From Tenacibaculum sp. SZ-18 (GTDB taxonomy: Bacteria; Bacteroidota; Bacteroidia; Flavobacteriales; Flavobacteriaceae), in contig NZ_CP019335.1 in NCBI RefSeq assembly GCF_002813915.1, forward strand, positions 1,843,777-1,907,776: a stretch of DNA of 64,000 nt, written 5' to 3'. The position numbers and the translations under genes are program-made. This document shows positions 14,793 through 23,380 of the stretch, piece by piece; within the stretch, counting starts at the first letter, position 1, and each line of letters opens with the position of its first letter. Below the pieces are notes generated by a model. The model did not search any database and was not told the DNA's origin. It saw nothing but the letters and a program-made list of their open reading frames with translations.

Positions 14793-15553
14793 TTAAAACT
14801 TTACAAATCACTTTCTATTTTTCATTATTCTGTTTTGAACTATGTGTTGGACAAGAAATAACAATTAATGGAATGATAAAGGATAAGTCAGGTCCAGTTG
14901 TAAACGCAAATATTATAAACAAAACTAAAAATACGGGTTCATTTTCTGATGATAGCGGAAACTTTTCTATACGAGTTTCTAAAGGTGATGTACTGGAATT
15001 CTCTAGCATACAACATCATAAAAAATCTATTGAAATTTCAGAAGAAATCTTAACTCAAAAGACAGGATTAATTCAAATGCACTTAAAAGATTATTTGTTA
15101 GATGAAGTTGAAATTAAAAAAACACCACTATTAGGAGTATTAAGTGTGGATTCAAAATTCGCGAAAGAAACAAAACGAGAAGAAGTTATGAAAAGACTTG
15201 GTTTTAATCCATATATAAAGAAAAAGTCTGCCATTGATAGAAAACTCCAAAGTACTTATTCCAGTTCAGGAATTGTTCCAATAGGACTAATAATAAATGC
15301 TTTGAGCGGTCGATTAAAACTACTAAAGAAACAAAAAGAATTAGCTGAAAATGAAAAGAAAATGGATTATATCAACAAAAATTTCAGATTTCATATCATA
15401 AATGACTTGAAAGTTGATAGTACAAATGTTGATAGATTCATCTATTTCCTGCATTTGGATAAAAAATTTAATTCAGTTTATAACAAAGGTGACATGAGTT
15501 TAATTCCCTTTTTAAAAGAGCTATCAATTTTGTTCAAAAAAGATTCTCTATGA
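14789..15553 (+). CDS. Carboxypeptidase-regulatory-like secreted protein, paralogue 2 of 4
   Basis: This close paralogue of the gene before it has a signal peptide (ending LCVGQ), domain core ITINGMIKDKSGPVVNANIINKT and LEFSSIQHHKKSIEI, then YLLDEVEIKKTPLLG and a helical C-terminus with RLKLLKKQKELAENEKKM. It appears to start with GTG at 14789, giving a 4-base GTGA overlap with the preceding stop and so coupled translation. The final residues LSILFKKDSL repeat the end of paralogue 1 (AVLFKKDSL). Role unknown; probably periplasmic. Confidence 0.78.
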   Translation: MIKTLQITFYFSLFCFELCVGQEITINGMIKDKSGPVVNANIINKTKNTGSFSDDSGNFSIRVSKGDVLEFSSIQHHKKSIEISEEILTQKTGLIQMHLKDYLLDEVEIKKTPLLGVLSVDSKFAKETKREEVMKRLGFNPYIKKKSAIDRKLQSTYSSSGIVPIGLIINALSGRLKLLKKQKELAENEKKMDYINKNFRFHIINDLKVDSTNVDRFIYFLHLDKKFNSVYNKGDMSLIPFLKELSILFKKDSL

Positions 15554-16359
15554 AGAAGAAACATTATTTAGTAACGATTATTATTCTAATAACATCCAAA
15601 TTTTCCCATTCACAAGAGTTTACCTTATATGGAAAAATTGAAGATCAAATAGGCCCAATTGAAAACGCTAATATTTGGAATAAAGAATCAAATAAAGGTA
15701 GTTTTTCCGATGAAAATGGGATGTTTTCCATTAAGGTTTCCTTGGATCAAAAAATTGAAATTAGCAGTATTCAACATCACACAAAAATTGTTCGTATAAC
15801 TCAGGATATCCTAATTTCTCAAACCGTTACTGTTCAATTACGAATGAAAGATAATTTACTTGAAGAAGTGAATATTTCAAATAAAAAATTATTCGAGACT
15901 TATAAACGAAAAAACAAACAAACTATAAGAGATATTGCAGTCGTAAAGTCGAAAGATGTATTTGATTTCTCAGAAATAAAAATTGAAGCTAATAAAAATT
16001 ATAAAAAAGCTACCAATATGGCACGTGACATGGGTAATATAACAGACCCCACACAACGATTTGAAGGCGCAAATATTGGCGGTGGAGTTTTTCTTCCTTT
16101 TAAAAGTTTATTCAAAAAAAGAAAAGAAAAAAAGAAATTTGAGTTCAAAGCAAACTTTCCTGAATTACTTCTTAAGGAATTTGGAGCATCATACTTCTTT
16201 ACAGATCTTAAAATCCCTAAAGAAAATTACTATCACTTTTTGGATTTTTGTAATCCATTGGGAATTGAAAAACTGTATCAAGAAAATAAAAAACTAGAAC
16301 TTTTAGAGGTGCTAAATATTCAAGCAAAAGAATATCTTATAAATAATAATCATAAATAA
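15550..16359 (+). CDS. Carboxypeptidase-regulatory-like secreted protein, paralogue 3 of 4
   Basis: A signal peptide (ending SKFSHSQ) and the same domain are present (FTLYGKIEDQIGPIENANIWNKE, IEISSIQHHTKIVRI, then NLLEEVNIS). The C-terminal half diverges: instead of the short helical tail it has a Lys-rich stretch, DPTQRFEGANIGGG and KSLFKKRKEKKKFEFK, ending in an acidic helix. This tail resembles that of paralogue 4. The ATGA overlap with paralogue 2 places it in the same transcript. Function unknown. Confidence 0.78.
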   Translation: MKKKHYLVTIIILITSKFSHSQEFTLYGKIEDQIGPIENANIWNKESNKGSFSDENGMFSIKVSLDQKIEISSIQHHTKIVRITQDILISQTVTVQLRMKDNLLEEVNISNKKLFETYKRKNKQTIRDIAVVKSKDVFDFSEIKIEANKNYKKATNMARDMGNITDPTQRFEGANIGGGVFLPFKSLFKKRKEKKKFEFKANFPELLLKEFGASYFFTDLKIPKENYYHFLDFCNPLGIEKLYQENKKLELLEVLNIQAKEYLINNNHK

Positions 16360-16441
16360 AATTGATAGTTATGTAACGAAAAAGAGTGATAATTTTCGTA
16401 TTTTCATAATAAATTTAATTTTTACTGTTTTATTTAGAATC

Positions 16442-17233
16442 ATGAAGAAAATTACCCTACTCATATTTTTGTTATCAGCTTGCGTTTTCGCACAGCGGAC
16501 TCAAATAACTGGTGTTATTTCTGATAACTTAGGAATTGTTGATAATGCTCATGTTGTAAATATTACATCAATGGAAGGAACCTTCTCAGATGAAAAAGGT
16601 TATTTTACCATTAATGCTCAGTTAGGAGATATTCTTCAAATTACTTCTATTCAACATTACAATAAAAACATCAAAATATCTTCTATCTCAATGGGAAGAA
16701 AAAAGATTAATATTCTTTTAGAAATTCAGGAACAAGTATTAGAAGAAATAGAAGTAAAAAAAACAGAACTTATTCAAACATTATCTTCAGACGCAAAAAA
16801 AACTCCTAAAAATCAAGGAATAGAAAAGTCTAAGAAAGCAAGAAAATTTGATGATTCTAAAGTTACAGATAACGCTGTTTTAGCTAGTGGAAAGGAAATT
16901 AATGAATCTGAAAGAAAAACTGATCCTATTTTAGCCTTTGAAGGACTTACGTTATTGAAGTTTTCACTATTTACATCTAAAGAGGAAAAGCTTTTAGAGC
17001 AAAGAATCAAAAAACAAGTATTTCGTGATCATTTACCTGAAAGAATTCTTAGTATTGTAGGAAAAAATAATGTCATCAAAAAAATGAATATTCCTCAAGA
17101 ACAAGTACTTAAATTTATTAATTATAGTATCGACAAAGAAATCGAAATAAATGTTCAAAGAGAGGAACATCTTAAAGTAATTGAAAAGTTGCAAGAAAAA
17201 AGTGTTAATTATTTAAAACAGCAAACTCAATAA
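16442..17233 (+). CDS. Carboxypeptidase-regulatory-like secreted protein, paralogue 4 of 4
   Basis: The 263 residues have a signal peptide (MKKITLLIFLLSACVFAQ) and the domain TQITGVISDNLGIVDNAHVVNIT, LQITSIQHYNKNIKI, then VLEEIEVKKTELIQ. A tail containing KTDPILAFEGLTLLKFSLF parallels paralogue 3 (DPTQRFEGANIGGG). SAC at residues 12-14 of the signal region is not a convincing lipobox because AFAQ-type cleavage follows. It is separated from paralogue 3 by 82 bases, so it may have its own promoter. Ten bases after its stop lies an alternative upstream start of the next gene. Confidence 0.78.
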   Translation: MKKITLLIFLLSACVFAQRTQITGVISDNLGIVDNAHVVNITSMEGTFSDEKGYFTINAQLGDILQITSIQHYNKNIKISSISMGRKKINILLEIQEQVLEEIEVKKTELIQTLSSDAKKTPKNQGIEKSKKARKFDDSKVTDNAVLASGKEINESERKTDPILAFEGLTLLKFSLFTSKEEKLLEQRIKKQVFRDHLPERILSIVGKNNVIKKMNIPQEQVLKFINYSIDKEIEINVQREEHLKVIEKLQEKSVNYLKQQTQ

Positions 17234-17290
17234 GACATCGTTGTGATAAAAAATCAGTACTTTGGCGCATCTTTTGCTGATTTATATGTC

Positions 17291-17782
17291 ATGAAAAAAA
17301 TTTTAATTCTTTTTGTGGGACTATCTTTTTTATCCTTCAAAGACCATAAGTATTATTTAGCACTAACCGAAATCGAATATAGTTCGAAAAGCAACTCCGT
17401 CCAAATGATTATGAATGTATTCATGGATGATATAGAAAAAGCTATTGAGAAAGAACAAGGTGTGAATTTAAAACTTACTACCAATAAAGAAATTGCCAAT
17501 GCAGATGGTTATCTGTTTAATTATTTACAAGAAAACTTTATACTCAAAATTAATGATTCAAAGGTTGACTTTAATTTTGTAGGAAAAGAATACGAGGGAA
17601 ATATAGTTTACTTTTATTTAGAAGTAGAAAACGTGACAAAAATAAATTCTCTTCACATTGAAAATAATGTCTTAATCGCACATTTTCCCGATCAACAAAA
17701 TTTAATCAAAGTGAAAATAAACAACACCAAAAAAAGTTTATTTTTAACTAAAGAAAATAATAAAGGTTTGTTAAATTATTAA
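17291..17782 (+). CDS. DUF6702 family protein
   Basis: The 163-residue protein starts at ATG 17291 (MKKILILFVGLSFLSFKDHKYY); a start at 17243 would put 16 non-signal residues before the hydrophobic segment. HKYYLALTEIEYSSKSNSVQMIMNVFMDDIEKAIE is the DUF6702 signature, followed by beta-rich sequence. From memory, members sit next to M1 peptidase genes in Flavobacteriia, as here. It is probably exported to the periplasm. No activity is known. Confidence 0.78.
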   Translation: MKKILILFVGLSFLSFKDHKYYLALTEIEYSSKSNSVQMIMNVFMDDIEKAIEKEQGVNLKLTTNKEIANADGYLFNYLQENFILKINDSKVDFNFVGKEYEGNIVYFYLEVENVTKINSLHIENNVLIAHFPDQQNLIKVKINNTKKSLFLTKENNKGLLNY

Positions 17783-17839
17783 TAAAATCAAATTCTTTGC
17801 TTTACTTTTATCCACCTAATCTATTAATAACTACATATA

Positions 17840-19978
17840 ATGAAAAGAACTCTTTATTCATTTTTTTTGATATGTTTTGTGTTTACAATATCTGTAAGTG
17901 GACAAAATAGAGAAAGAAAAACACAAAAGGGACATACCAACGAGAATAAATTCAAACAACTAGAAGACCTCCTTCCTACTCCCAATGATCGCCATACAGC
18001 ATCCGGTGCGCCAGGTGTAAAATATACTCAACAAAAAGTTGATTATAAAATGGATATCACTTTAGATGACGAAAAAAGAAGAATTACAGGAAATGAAAGT
18101 ATTCTTTATCACAATAATTCAGAAGATTCGTTACCGTATTTATGGGTTCAGTTAGATCAGAATATGCGTGCCGCAGATTCTAAGACTCCCGATATTCAAA
18201 CATCACGAGTTCCTAAAAAAATTAATAAACAACTTTTTGAACGTTATTTTCCTGAAAAGCCTTTTGATGGAGGTTTTAAGATTATGAGCGTTACAAATGC
18301 TGATGGAAGTGAATTACCTCACATTATAAACAGAACAATGATGCGTATTGATTTACCACAACCAATTGCTCCTGGAGGAACTTTTTCTTTTAATATCAAG
18401 TGGTGGTATAATATCAACAATCATAGAACTCAAGGAGGTCGTTCAGGATATGAACATTTTCCTGAAGATAATAACAACAATTATGTTATCGCTCAATTTT
18501 ACCCAAGATTATGTGTTTATGATAATGTTGAAGGATGGCAAAATGATCAATTTTGGGGACGTAGTGAATTCGCTTTAGAATTTGGAGATTTTGAAGTAAA
18601 TATTACAACTCCAGATGATCATGTATTGGGAGCTACGGGAGTTTTGATGAACGAGAGCGAAGTACTAACAACGACGCAACGTCAAAGATTTGCTAAAGCA
18701 CATAAAACGTTCGATAAACCAGTTTTAATTGTTACACAAAAAGAAGCAACTAAAAAAGAAAAAACAAAATCAAAAAAGACTAAGACATGGAAATTCATAG
18801 CGAAGAACGTTAGAGATTATGCTTTCGCTACTTCAAGAAAGTTTATTTGGGATGCAATGGCAGTTAATATCAATGGTAAAACTGTAATGGCACACTCTTT
18901 ATATTCAAAAGAAGCAAATCCTTTATATGGTGATCACTCGACAAGAGCTGTTGCGCAAACTTTAAAAACATATTCAAGATATACTTTTGACTATCCGTAT
19001 CACAAAGCTATTTCTGTTGATGGACAAATGGGAATGGAATATCCTCAAATTTGTTTCAACCCTGGAAGACCAAATCCTGATGGAACATATTCTGATAGAA
19101 CAAAATATAGAATGATTAAAGTTACTGTTCACGAAGTTGGTCATAACTTCTTCCCAATGATTGTTAATTCGGATGAACGTAAATGGACTTGGATGGACGA
19201 AGGTTTAAATTCTTTTGTTGAAATGATGGCTGAATTAGATTATGATCCAAACTTTCCGATTGTAAGAGGATTGCCTAAGAACATTGTCGGTTACATGGAT
19301 GGCAATCAATCTAGAATCGCTCCTATCATGTCTAAAGGAGATAATGTATATAGTTTCGGAAACAATGCTTACGGAAAACCTGCTACAGCTCTCTATATTT
19401 TAAGAAATACTGTTATGGGGCCAGAGTTATTTGACTATGCGTTTAAAACATATTCTAAAAGATGGAAATTTAAACACCCAACACCCGCTGATTTCTTTAG
19501 AACAATGGAAGATGCTTCTGCTATGGACTTAGATTGGTTTTGGAGAGGATGGTTCTATACAACTGACGTTACCGATATAGGTATTAAAGGCGTTAAAAAA
19601 TATTACACACAAGAAGGTAGAAATGGAAATATTGAGTTTGTAAAAGATGCTACAGAAGGCTTAGGCTTCGGTACTGCTAAAAATCCTAAATCGAAGTTCC
19701 ATTACGAAATAACTTACAATAAACCAGGAGGGTTAGTAATGCCTATTATTGTAGAGTTTACATATGAAGATGGAACTAAAGAAAGAAAGAAGTATCCTGC
19801 TCAAATCTGGAGATTAAACGATAATGAAATTACAAAAGTATTCTCTTCTGATAAGGAGATCAGATCTATTCAATTAGATCCGGATTTAGAGACTGCCGAT
19901 GTAGATATAACTAATAATAGTTATCCAAAACAAAGTGCAACTAAATTTGATAAATTCAAAAGTAAAATAAAGGGATAA
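17840..19978 (+). CDS. M1 family metallopeptidase, paralogue A
   Basis: This is a secreted zinc aminopeptidase of the gluzincin M1 clan. The 712 residues have a signal peptide (ending TISVSGQ). The catalytic site is His431-Glu-Val-Gly-His435 with Glu454 in WTWMDEGLNSF, the HEXXH-18-E spacing of M1. The exopeptidase GAMEN-like motif appears as GQMGMEYPQICF. A first beta domain spans about residues 50-320 (YKMDITLDDEKRRITGNESILY). It probably trims peptides in the periplasm or outside the cell. It lacks a recognisable type IX secretion C-terminal domain. It is a tandem paralogue of the gene at 20128, with its own terminator at 20004. Confidence 0.92.
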   Translation: MKRTLYSFFLICFVFTISVSGQNRERKTQKGHTNENKFKQLEDLLPTPNDRHTASGAPGVKYTQQKVDYKMDITLDDEKRRITGNESILYHNNSEDSLPYLWVQLDQNMRAADSKTPDIQTSRVPKKINKQLFERYFPEKPFDGGFKIMSVTNADGSELPHIINRTMMRIDLPQPIAPGGTFSFNIKWWYNINNHRTQGGRSGYEHFPEDNNNNYVIAQFYPRLCVYDNVEGWQNDQFWGRSEFALEFGDFEVNITTPDDHVLGATGVLMNESEVLTTTQRQRFAKAHKTFDKPVLIVTQKEATKKEKTKSKKTKTWKFIAKNVRDYAFATSRKFIWDAMAVNINGKTVMAHSLYSKEANPLYGDHSTRAVAQTLKTYSRYTFDYPYHKAISVDGQMGMEYPQICFNPGRPNPDGTYSDRTKYRMIKVTVHEVGHNFFPMIVNSDERKWTWMDEGLNSFVEMMAELDYDPNFPIVRGLPKNIVGYMDGNQSRIAPIMSKGDNVYSFGNNAYGKPATALYILRNTVMGPELFDYAFKTYSKRWKFKHPTPADFFRTMEDASAMDLDWFWRGWFYTTDVTDIGIKGVKKYYTQEGRNGNIEFVKDATEGLGFGTAKNPKSKFHYEITYNKPGGLVMPIIVEFTYEDGTKERKKYPAQIWRLNDNEITKVFSSDKEIRSIQLDPDLETADVDITNNSYPKQSATKFDKFKSKIKG

Positions 19979-20003
19979 CCTAATATCCAACTAAAAATAT
20001 TTT

Positions 20004-20038
20004 AAAGCGATACTGTTAAAAAACTATCGCTTTTTTTA
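20004..20038 (+). terminator. Rho-independent terminator between the two M1 peptidase genes
   Basis: Stem AAAGCGATA / TATCGCTTT (20004-20012 with 20025-20033) and a T-run, 25 bases after the first M1 gene. Confidence 0.82.
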
Positions 20039-20127
20039 TAAAGGTTTGTTAAAAATTTTAACAAATTAGAGGTTTATTGATTTTATTAGTACTTTTCGCT
20101 AATATTTTAAAACCAATTTAACTAATA

Positions 20128-22362
20128 ATGAAAAAGCTATTTTATGTTTTCTTTTCATTATTCTTGATTACAGGAAGCACCTACGCTCAAGAAACTGAAA
20201 AAGAAAAAACACCTCAAAAAGGTCATATTGACGAAAACAAGTTTCGTCAATTAAAGGATGTTTTAGCAACTCCAAACGATCAAAGAACTGCATCAGGAGC
20301 ACCAGGACATCAATACACGCAACAAAAAGTAGATTACGTAATGAATTTACGTCTAGATGAAGCTAATGATAAGCTTTATGGAGATGAGACAATTACATAT
20401 CACAATAACTCTAAAGATCATTTAGAGTATTTATGGTTACAATTAGACCAAAACATGCGTGCACCAAATTCTCAAACTCCATTAGCTCAATCTAAAGGTG
20501 CTTCAGGATGGCAAACACCTGCTCAGTTTGTAGATGACAACATGGGGAAAAAGAAAGATTTTGGTTTTAAAATTGAAGCTGTAAAGTATGAAGATGGAAG
20601 AGATTTATCTCACACTATTAATCGTACTATGATGAGAGTTAATTTACCGGAGCCATTAGCTCCAGGAAGTACTTTTACTTTCAAAATTAAGTGGAACTAT
20701 CTAATTAATAATGTAGTTGATGATGGTGGCCGTTCAGGAGTTGAATATTTCAAAGACGGAAATAAAGCCTTTATCATAGCTCAATTCTTCCCAAGATTAT
20801 GTGTTTATAATAATGTAGAAGGATGGCAAAATATGCAATTCTGGGGTCGTAGTGAATTCGCTTTAGAATTCGGAGATTACGATGTAAAGTTAACTGTTCC
20901 TGCAGATCATATTCTAGAAGCTACTGGAGAGTTACAAAACGAAAAAGAAGTTCTTTCGAAAGAACAACGTAAAAGATTAGAGAAAGCAAGGAAATCATAT
21001 AAAGATCCAGTTGTAATTGTAACTCAAAAAGAGGCTGAAGCTAACGAAAAGAAAAGATCAAGCAAAACTAAAACTTGGCACTTTAAAGCAAAGAATGTGA
21101 GAGATTATGCCTTCGCTACCTCTAGAAAATATATTTGGGATGCAATGGCAGTTGATATTAACGGTAAATCTGTTATGGCTGTTTCTTTATATCCAAAAGA
21201 AGGGAATCCTCTATGGGAAGAGCACTCTACAAGAACAGTTGCAAATACTTTAGAAGAGTATTCTAAATTAACTTTTGATTATCCTTACCCAAAAGCAGTT
21301 TCTGTAAATGCAAATGACGGCATGGGAATGGAGTATCCTATGATTTGTTTCAATTTTGGTCGTCCAGATGCAGACGGAACCTATTCAGATCGTTTAAAGA
21401 GTGGAATGATTGGAGTTATTATTCATGAGGTTGGACATAACTTCTTCCCGATGATTGTAAATTCTGATGAAAGACAATGGACTTGGATGGATGAAGGATT
21501 AAATTCATTTGTACAAATCTTAGCTGAATTTGACTATGACGCTAAATTATTTGCTCAGAATCCTACAAAAAACATCACTCGTTATATGAGTTTTGATCAG
21601 AGTAACTTATCACCAATTATGTCTCAAGGTGATTACGTTCAAAACTTTGGACCAAACGCTTACACAAAACCAGCAGCTGGTTTATATATGTTACGTAAAA
21701 CTATTATGGGACCAGAATTATTTGATCACGCATTTAGAACATATTCTAAAAGATGGATGTTTAAGCATCCAACTCCTGCTGATTTCTTCAGAACAATGGA
21801 AGATGCTTCAGGAATGGATTTAGATTGGTTCTGGAGAGGATGGTTCTATACTACGGATAACTGTGATATTGGAATCAAAGAAGTGAAGCCAATCTATTTA
21901 ACAGACAAGCCAAACGAAAGAACTAAACAATTACAAGCTCAATATCCAGGGTATTTTGCTAGATTAGGAAAGTTAGTTTTCCTCACCACAAACAAAGAAG
22001 ATGCAAACCCTGCTGATGTTGAAGCTTACATTAATGATTTACCTGCAGATAAAAAGGCTAACTTAGAAAAGTTACCTAAATTTATGTATCAAGTAGAATT
22101 TGAAAAACCAGGTGGATTAGTTATGCCTATTATTGTTGAATTAACATATGCGGATGGCACCAAAAAACGTGAAGTTTTTCCTGCACAAATCTGGAATAAA
22201 GATGATAATAAAGTTTTTAGAGTATTTACTTCTACTAAAGAAATCAAAAAGATTACTGTAGATCCAGATGAAGAAACAGCTGATGTTGATATGTCAAATA
22301 ATGCTTGGCCTAAAAAGGAAGAAAGTAAATTCAATAAGTTTAAAAATAAAATGAAAGACTAA
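20128..22362 (+). CDS. M1 family metallopeptidase, paralogue B
   Basis: The 744-residue paralogue of the preceding peptidase has a signal peptide ending GSTYAQ. The zinc site is His433-Glu-Val-Gly-His437 with Glu456. GMGMEYPMICFNFGRP is the substrate-binding segment, and the two proteins align along their whole length (for example GHIDENKFRQL against GHTNENKFKQL). Paralogue B carries an extra insert of about 30 residues near residue 630 (TKQLQAQYPGYFARLGKL and following) and one near residue 130. Different peptide specificity is plausible. It is monocistronic with a strong terminator at 22383. Confidence 0.92.
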   Translation: MKKLFYVFFSLFLITGSTYAQETEKEKTPQKGHIDENKFRQLKDVLATPNDQRTASGAPGHQYTQQKVDYVMNLRLDEANDKLYGDETITYHNNSKDHLEYLWLQLDQNMRAPNSQTPLAQSKGASGWQTPAQFVDDNMGKKKDFGFKIEAVKYEDGRDLSHTINRTMMRVNLPEPLAPGSTFTFKIKWNYLINNVVDDGGRSGVEYFKDGNKAFIIAQFFPRLCVYNNVEGWQNMQFWGRSEFALEFGDYDVKLTVPADHILEATGELQNEKEVLSKEQRKRLEKARKSYKDPVVIVTQKEAEANEKKRSSKTKTWHFKAKNVRDYAFATSRKYIWDAMAVDINGKSVMAVSLYPKEGNPLWEEHSTRTVANTLEEYSKLTFDYPYPKAVSVNANDGMGMEYPMICFNFGRPDADGTYSDRLKSGMIGVIIHEVGHNFFPMIVNSDERQWTWMDEGLNSFVQILAEFDYDAKLFAQNPTKNITRYMSFDQSNLSPIMSQGDYVQNFGPNAYTKPAAGLYMLRKTIMGPELFDHAFRTYSKRWMFKHPTPADFFRTMEDASGMDLDWFWRGWFYTTDNCDIGIKEVKPIYLTDKPNERTKQLQAQYPGYFARLGKLVFLTTNKEDANPADVEAYINDLPADKKANLEKLPKFMYQVEFEKPGGLVMPIIVELTYADGTKKREVFPAQIWNKDDNKVFRVFTSTKEIKKITVDPDEETADVDMSNNAWPKKEESKFNKFKNKMKD

Positions 22363-22382
22363 ATAACTTTAGAAATAAAATC

Positions 22383-22414
22383 AAAACGCAACAAAAATTT
22401 GTTGCGTTTTTTTT
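22383..22414 (+). terminator. Rho-independent terminator after M1 peptidase B
   Basis: A 13-bp stem AAAACGCAACAAA / TTTGTTGCGTTTT is followed by eight T. Confidence 0.9.
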
Positions 22415-22489
22415 CTTCCTTTTTAATATTCTCATTAAACTTCTTAAAATAGTATAAACACTTAATGAGAATGAATCCATTCCCTTTGA

Positions 22490-22960
22490 GATATTATTTT
22501 TATTTGAAAAATCTACATTGTTTTATTGTACTATAAGTCAAAATGTAAAAGACTTGTTTTCTTTCTAAAGAAAGTATTACTGATAATGAAGTTTTAAAAT
22601 AGTAATGAAATTATTCTATGTTTAATAAGAGAAAATAGTTTCTTTAGGTGTTGTGAGAACTTCTAAACTGGTTCTAAAAGCTTGGGTATTGCAAGTAATT
22701 GTCGATTTAGAATTCCAAAAATTTCTAAAAGTAACTTAGATCATTTCTTAAAAGAATTACTAAATTTCATATACTAATTAATACAATCATGGAAGAATCA
22801 ATTTATTGTAAAAGATATAAATTCTCTGATTTCAGGAAATTGACCGCTAAACAGCATTATCTAAAATTAATGAATAGGTATTCGAAGCTAATTTTAGAAG
22901 TACCTTTAAATACTTTATCCTAATTTTTAGGAATAACACCTTCTTCTCCAAATTAAAGCC
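22490..22960 (+). pseudogene. Decayed Crp/Fnr-family regulator gene
   Basis: No intact reading frame exists, but the region from ATG 22790 reads DFRKLTAKQHYLKLMNRYSK then LILEVPLNTLS, a stop, then FLGITPSSPN and another stop. This aligns well with the Crp/Fnr C-terminal pattern of Bacteroidota (TAEERYLKLL...YP...VP...IASYLGITPESLSRIR). Upstream, out of frame, FYCTISQNVKDLF and SKESITDNEV resemble the cyclic-nucleotide-binding beta roll. In-frame stops at 22921 and 22954, plus at least one frameshift near 22565, show it is dead. Boundaries are approximate. It fills most of the gap between the M1 genes and thrABC. Confidence 0.55.
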
Positions 22961-23149
22961 TTTCATTATTTAAAAAAATCCCAAAATTGTAAAAATTAAC
23001 CATAACATTAGTTTTATCAATTTGAAAAACTACACAACAAATTGCAGCTCAATAATTTAAATTCACAATTAATTTGTACACTATTTTATAAATAATGAAA
23101 TAGATCCCTCTCATATTTTTAATTTTCCTCCTTACCTACACTCAAAAGA

Positions 23150-23180
23150 TTTGTTTTTATCAAAATTAATGGTACTTTTA
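23150..23180 (+). promoter_or_regulatory. Candidate thr operon promoter
   Basis: TTTG (23150-23153) and TACTTTTA (23173-23180) are 19 bases apart. If used, transcription would start about 2 bases before the leader-peptide ATG, making the leader nearly leaderless. An alternative TTG-N19-TAGTTTTA pair at 22987-23016 would give a longer 5' region. Confidence 0.4.
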
Positions 23181-23185
23181 ACCCG

Positions 23186-23281
23186 ATGAACGTAAGCAAC
23201 TCAAATATCATTATTAAAGACGTAACTTCTGTGTCTTTATCTGCTTACACAATGATTTCTACAATTATTACAACCCTTTAG
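23186..23281 (+). CDS. thrL: Thr/Ile-rich leader peptide of the thr operon
   Basis: A 31-codon frame encodes a peptide ending YTMISTIITTL. Of the last 10 residues four are Thr and three Ile, the amino acids made from the thrABC pathway. The TAG stop overlaps the hairpin of the following terminator. In classical attenuation, scarce charged Thr- or Ile-tRNA stalls the ribosome here and prevents terminator folding. A candidate pause hairpin GTAAGC (23192-23197) / GCTTAC (23243-23248) lies within the peptide coding region. Too short for ordinary gene callers. Confidence 0.75.
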   Translation: MNVSNSNIIIKDVTSVSLSAYTMISTIITTL

Positions 23282-23291
23282 GGGGTTTTTA
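23272..23291 (+). terminator. Attenuator of the thr operon
   Basis: Stem AACCC (23272-23276) / GGGTT (23283-23287) with loop TTTAGG is followed by TTTT. It overlaps the leader stop codon and lies 90 bases before thrA, the position expected for a translation-controlled attenuator. Confidence 0.7.
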
Positions 23292-23380
23292 TTTACATAT
23301 AATTCTTCGGTATAGTTTGTTTTCTGTAAAACAGAGAAATAAACGCATTCAAACTATTTTTTCATCATAATTAATTCAAA

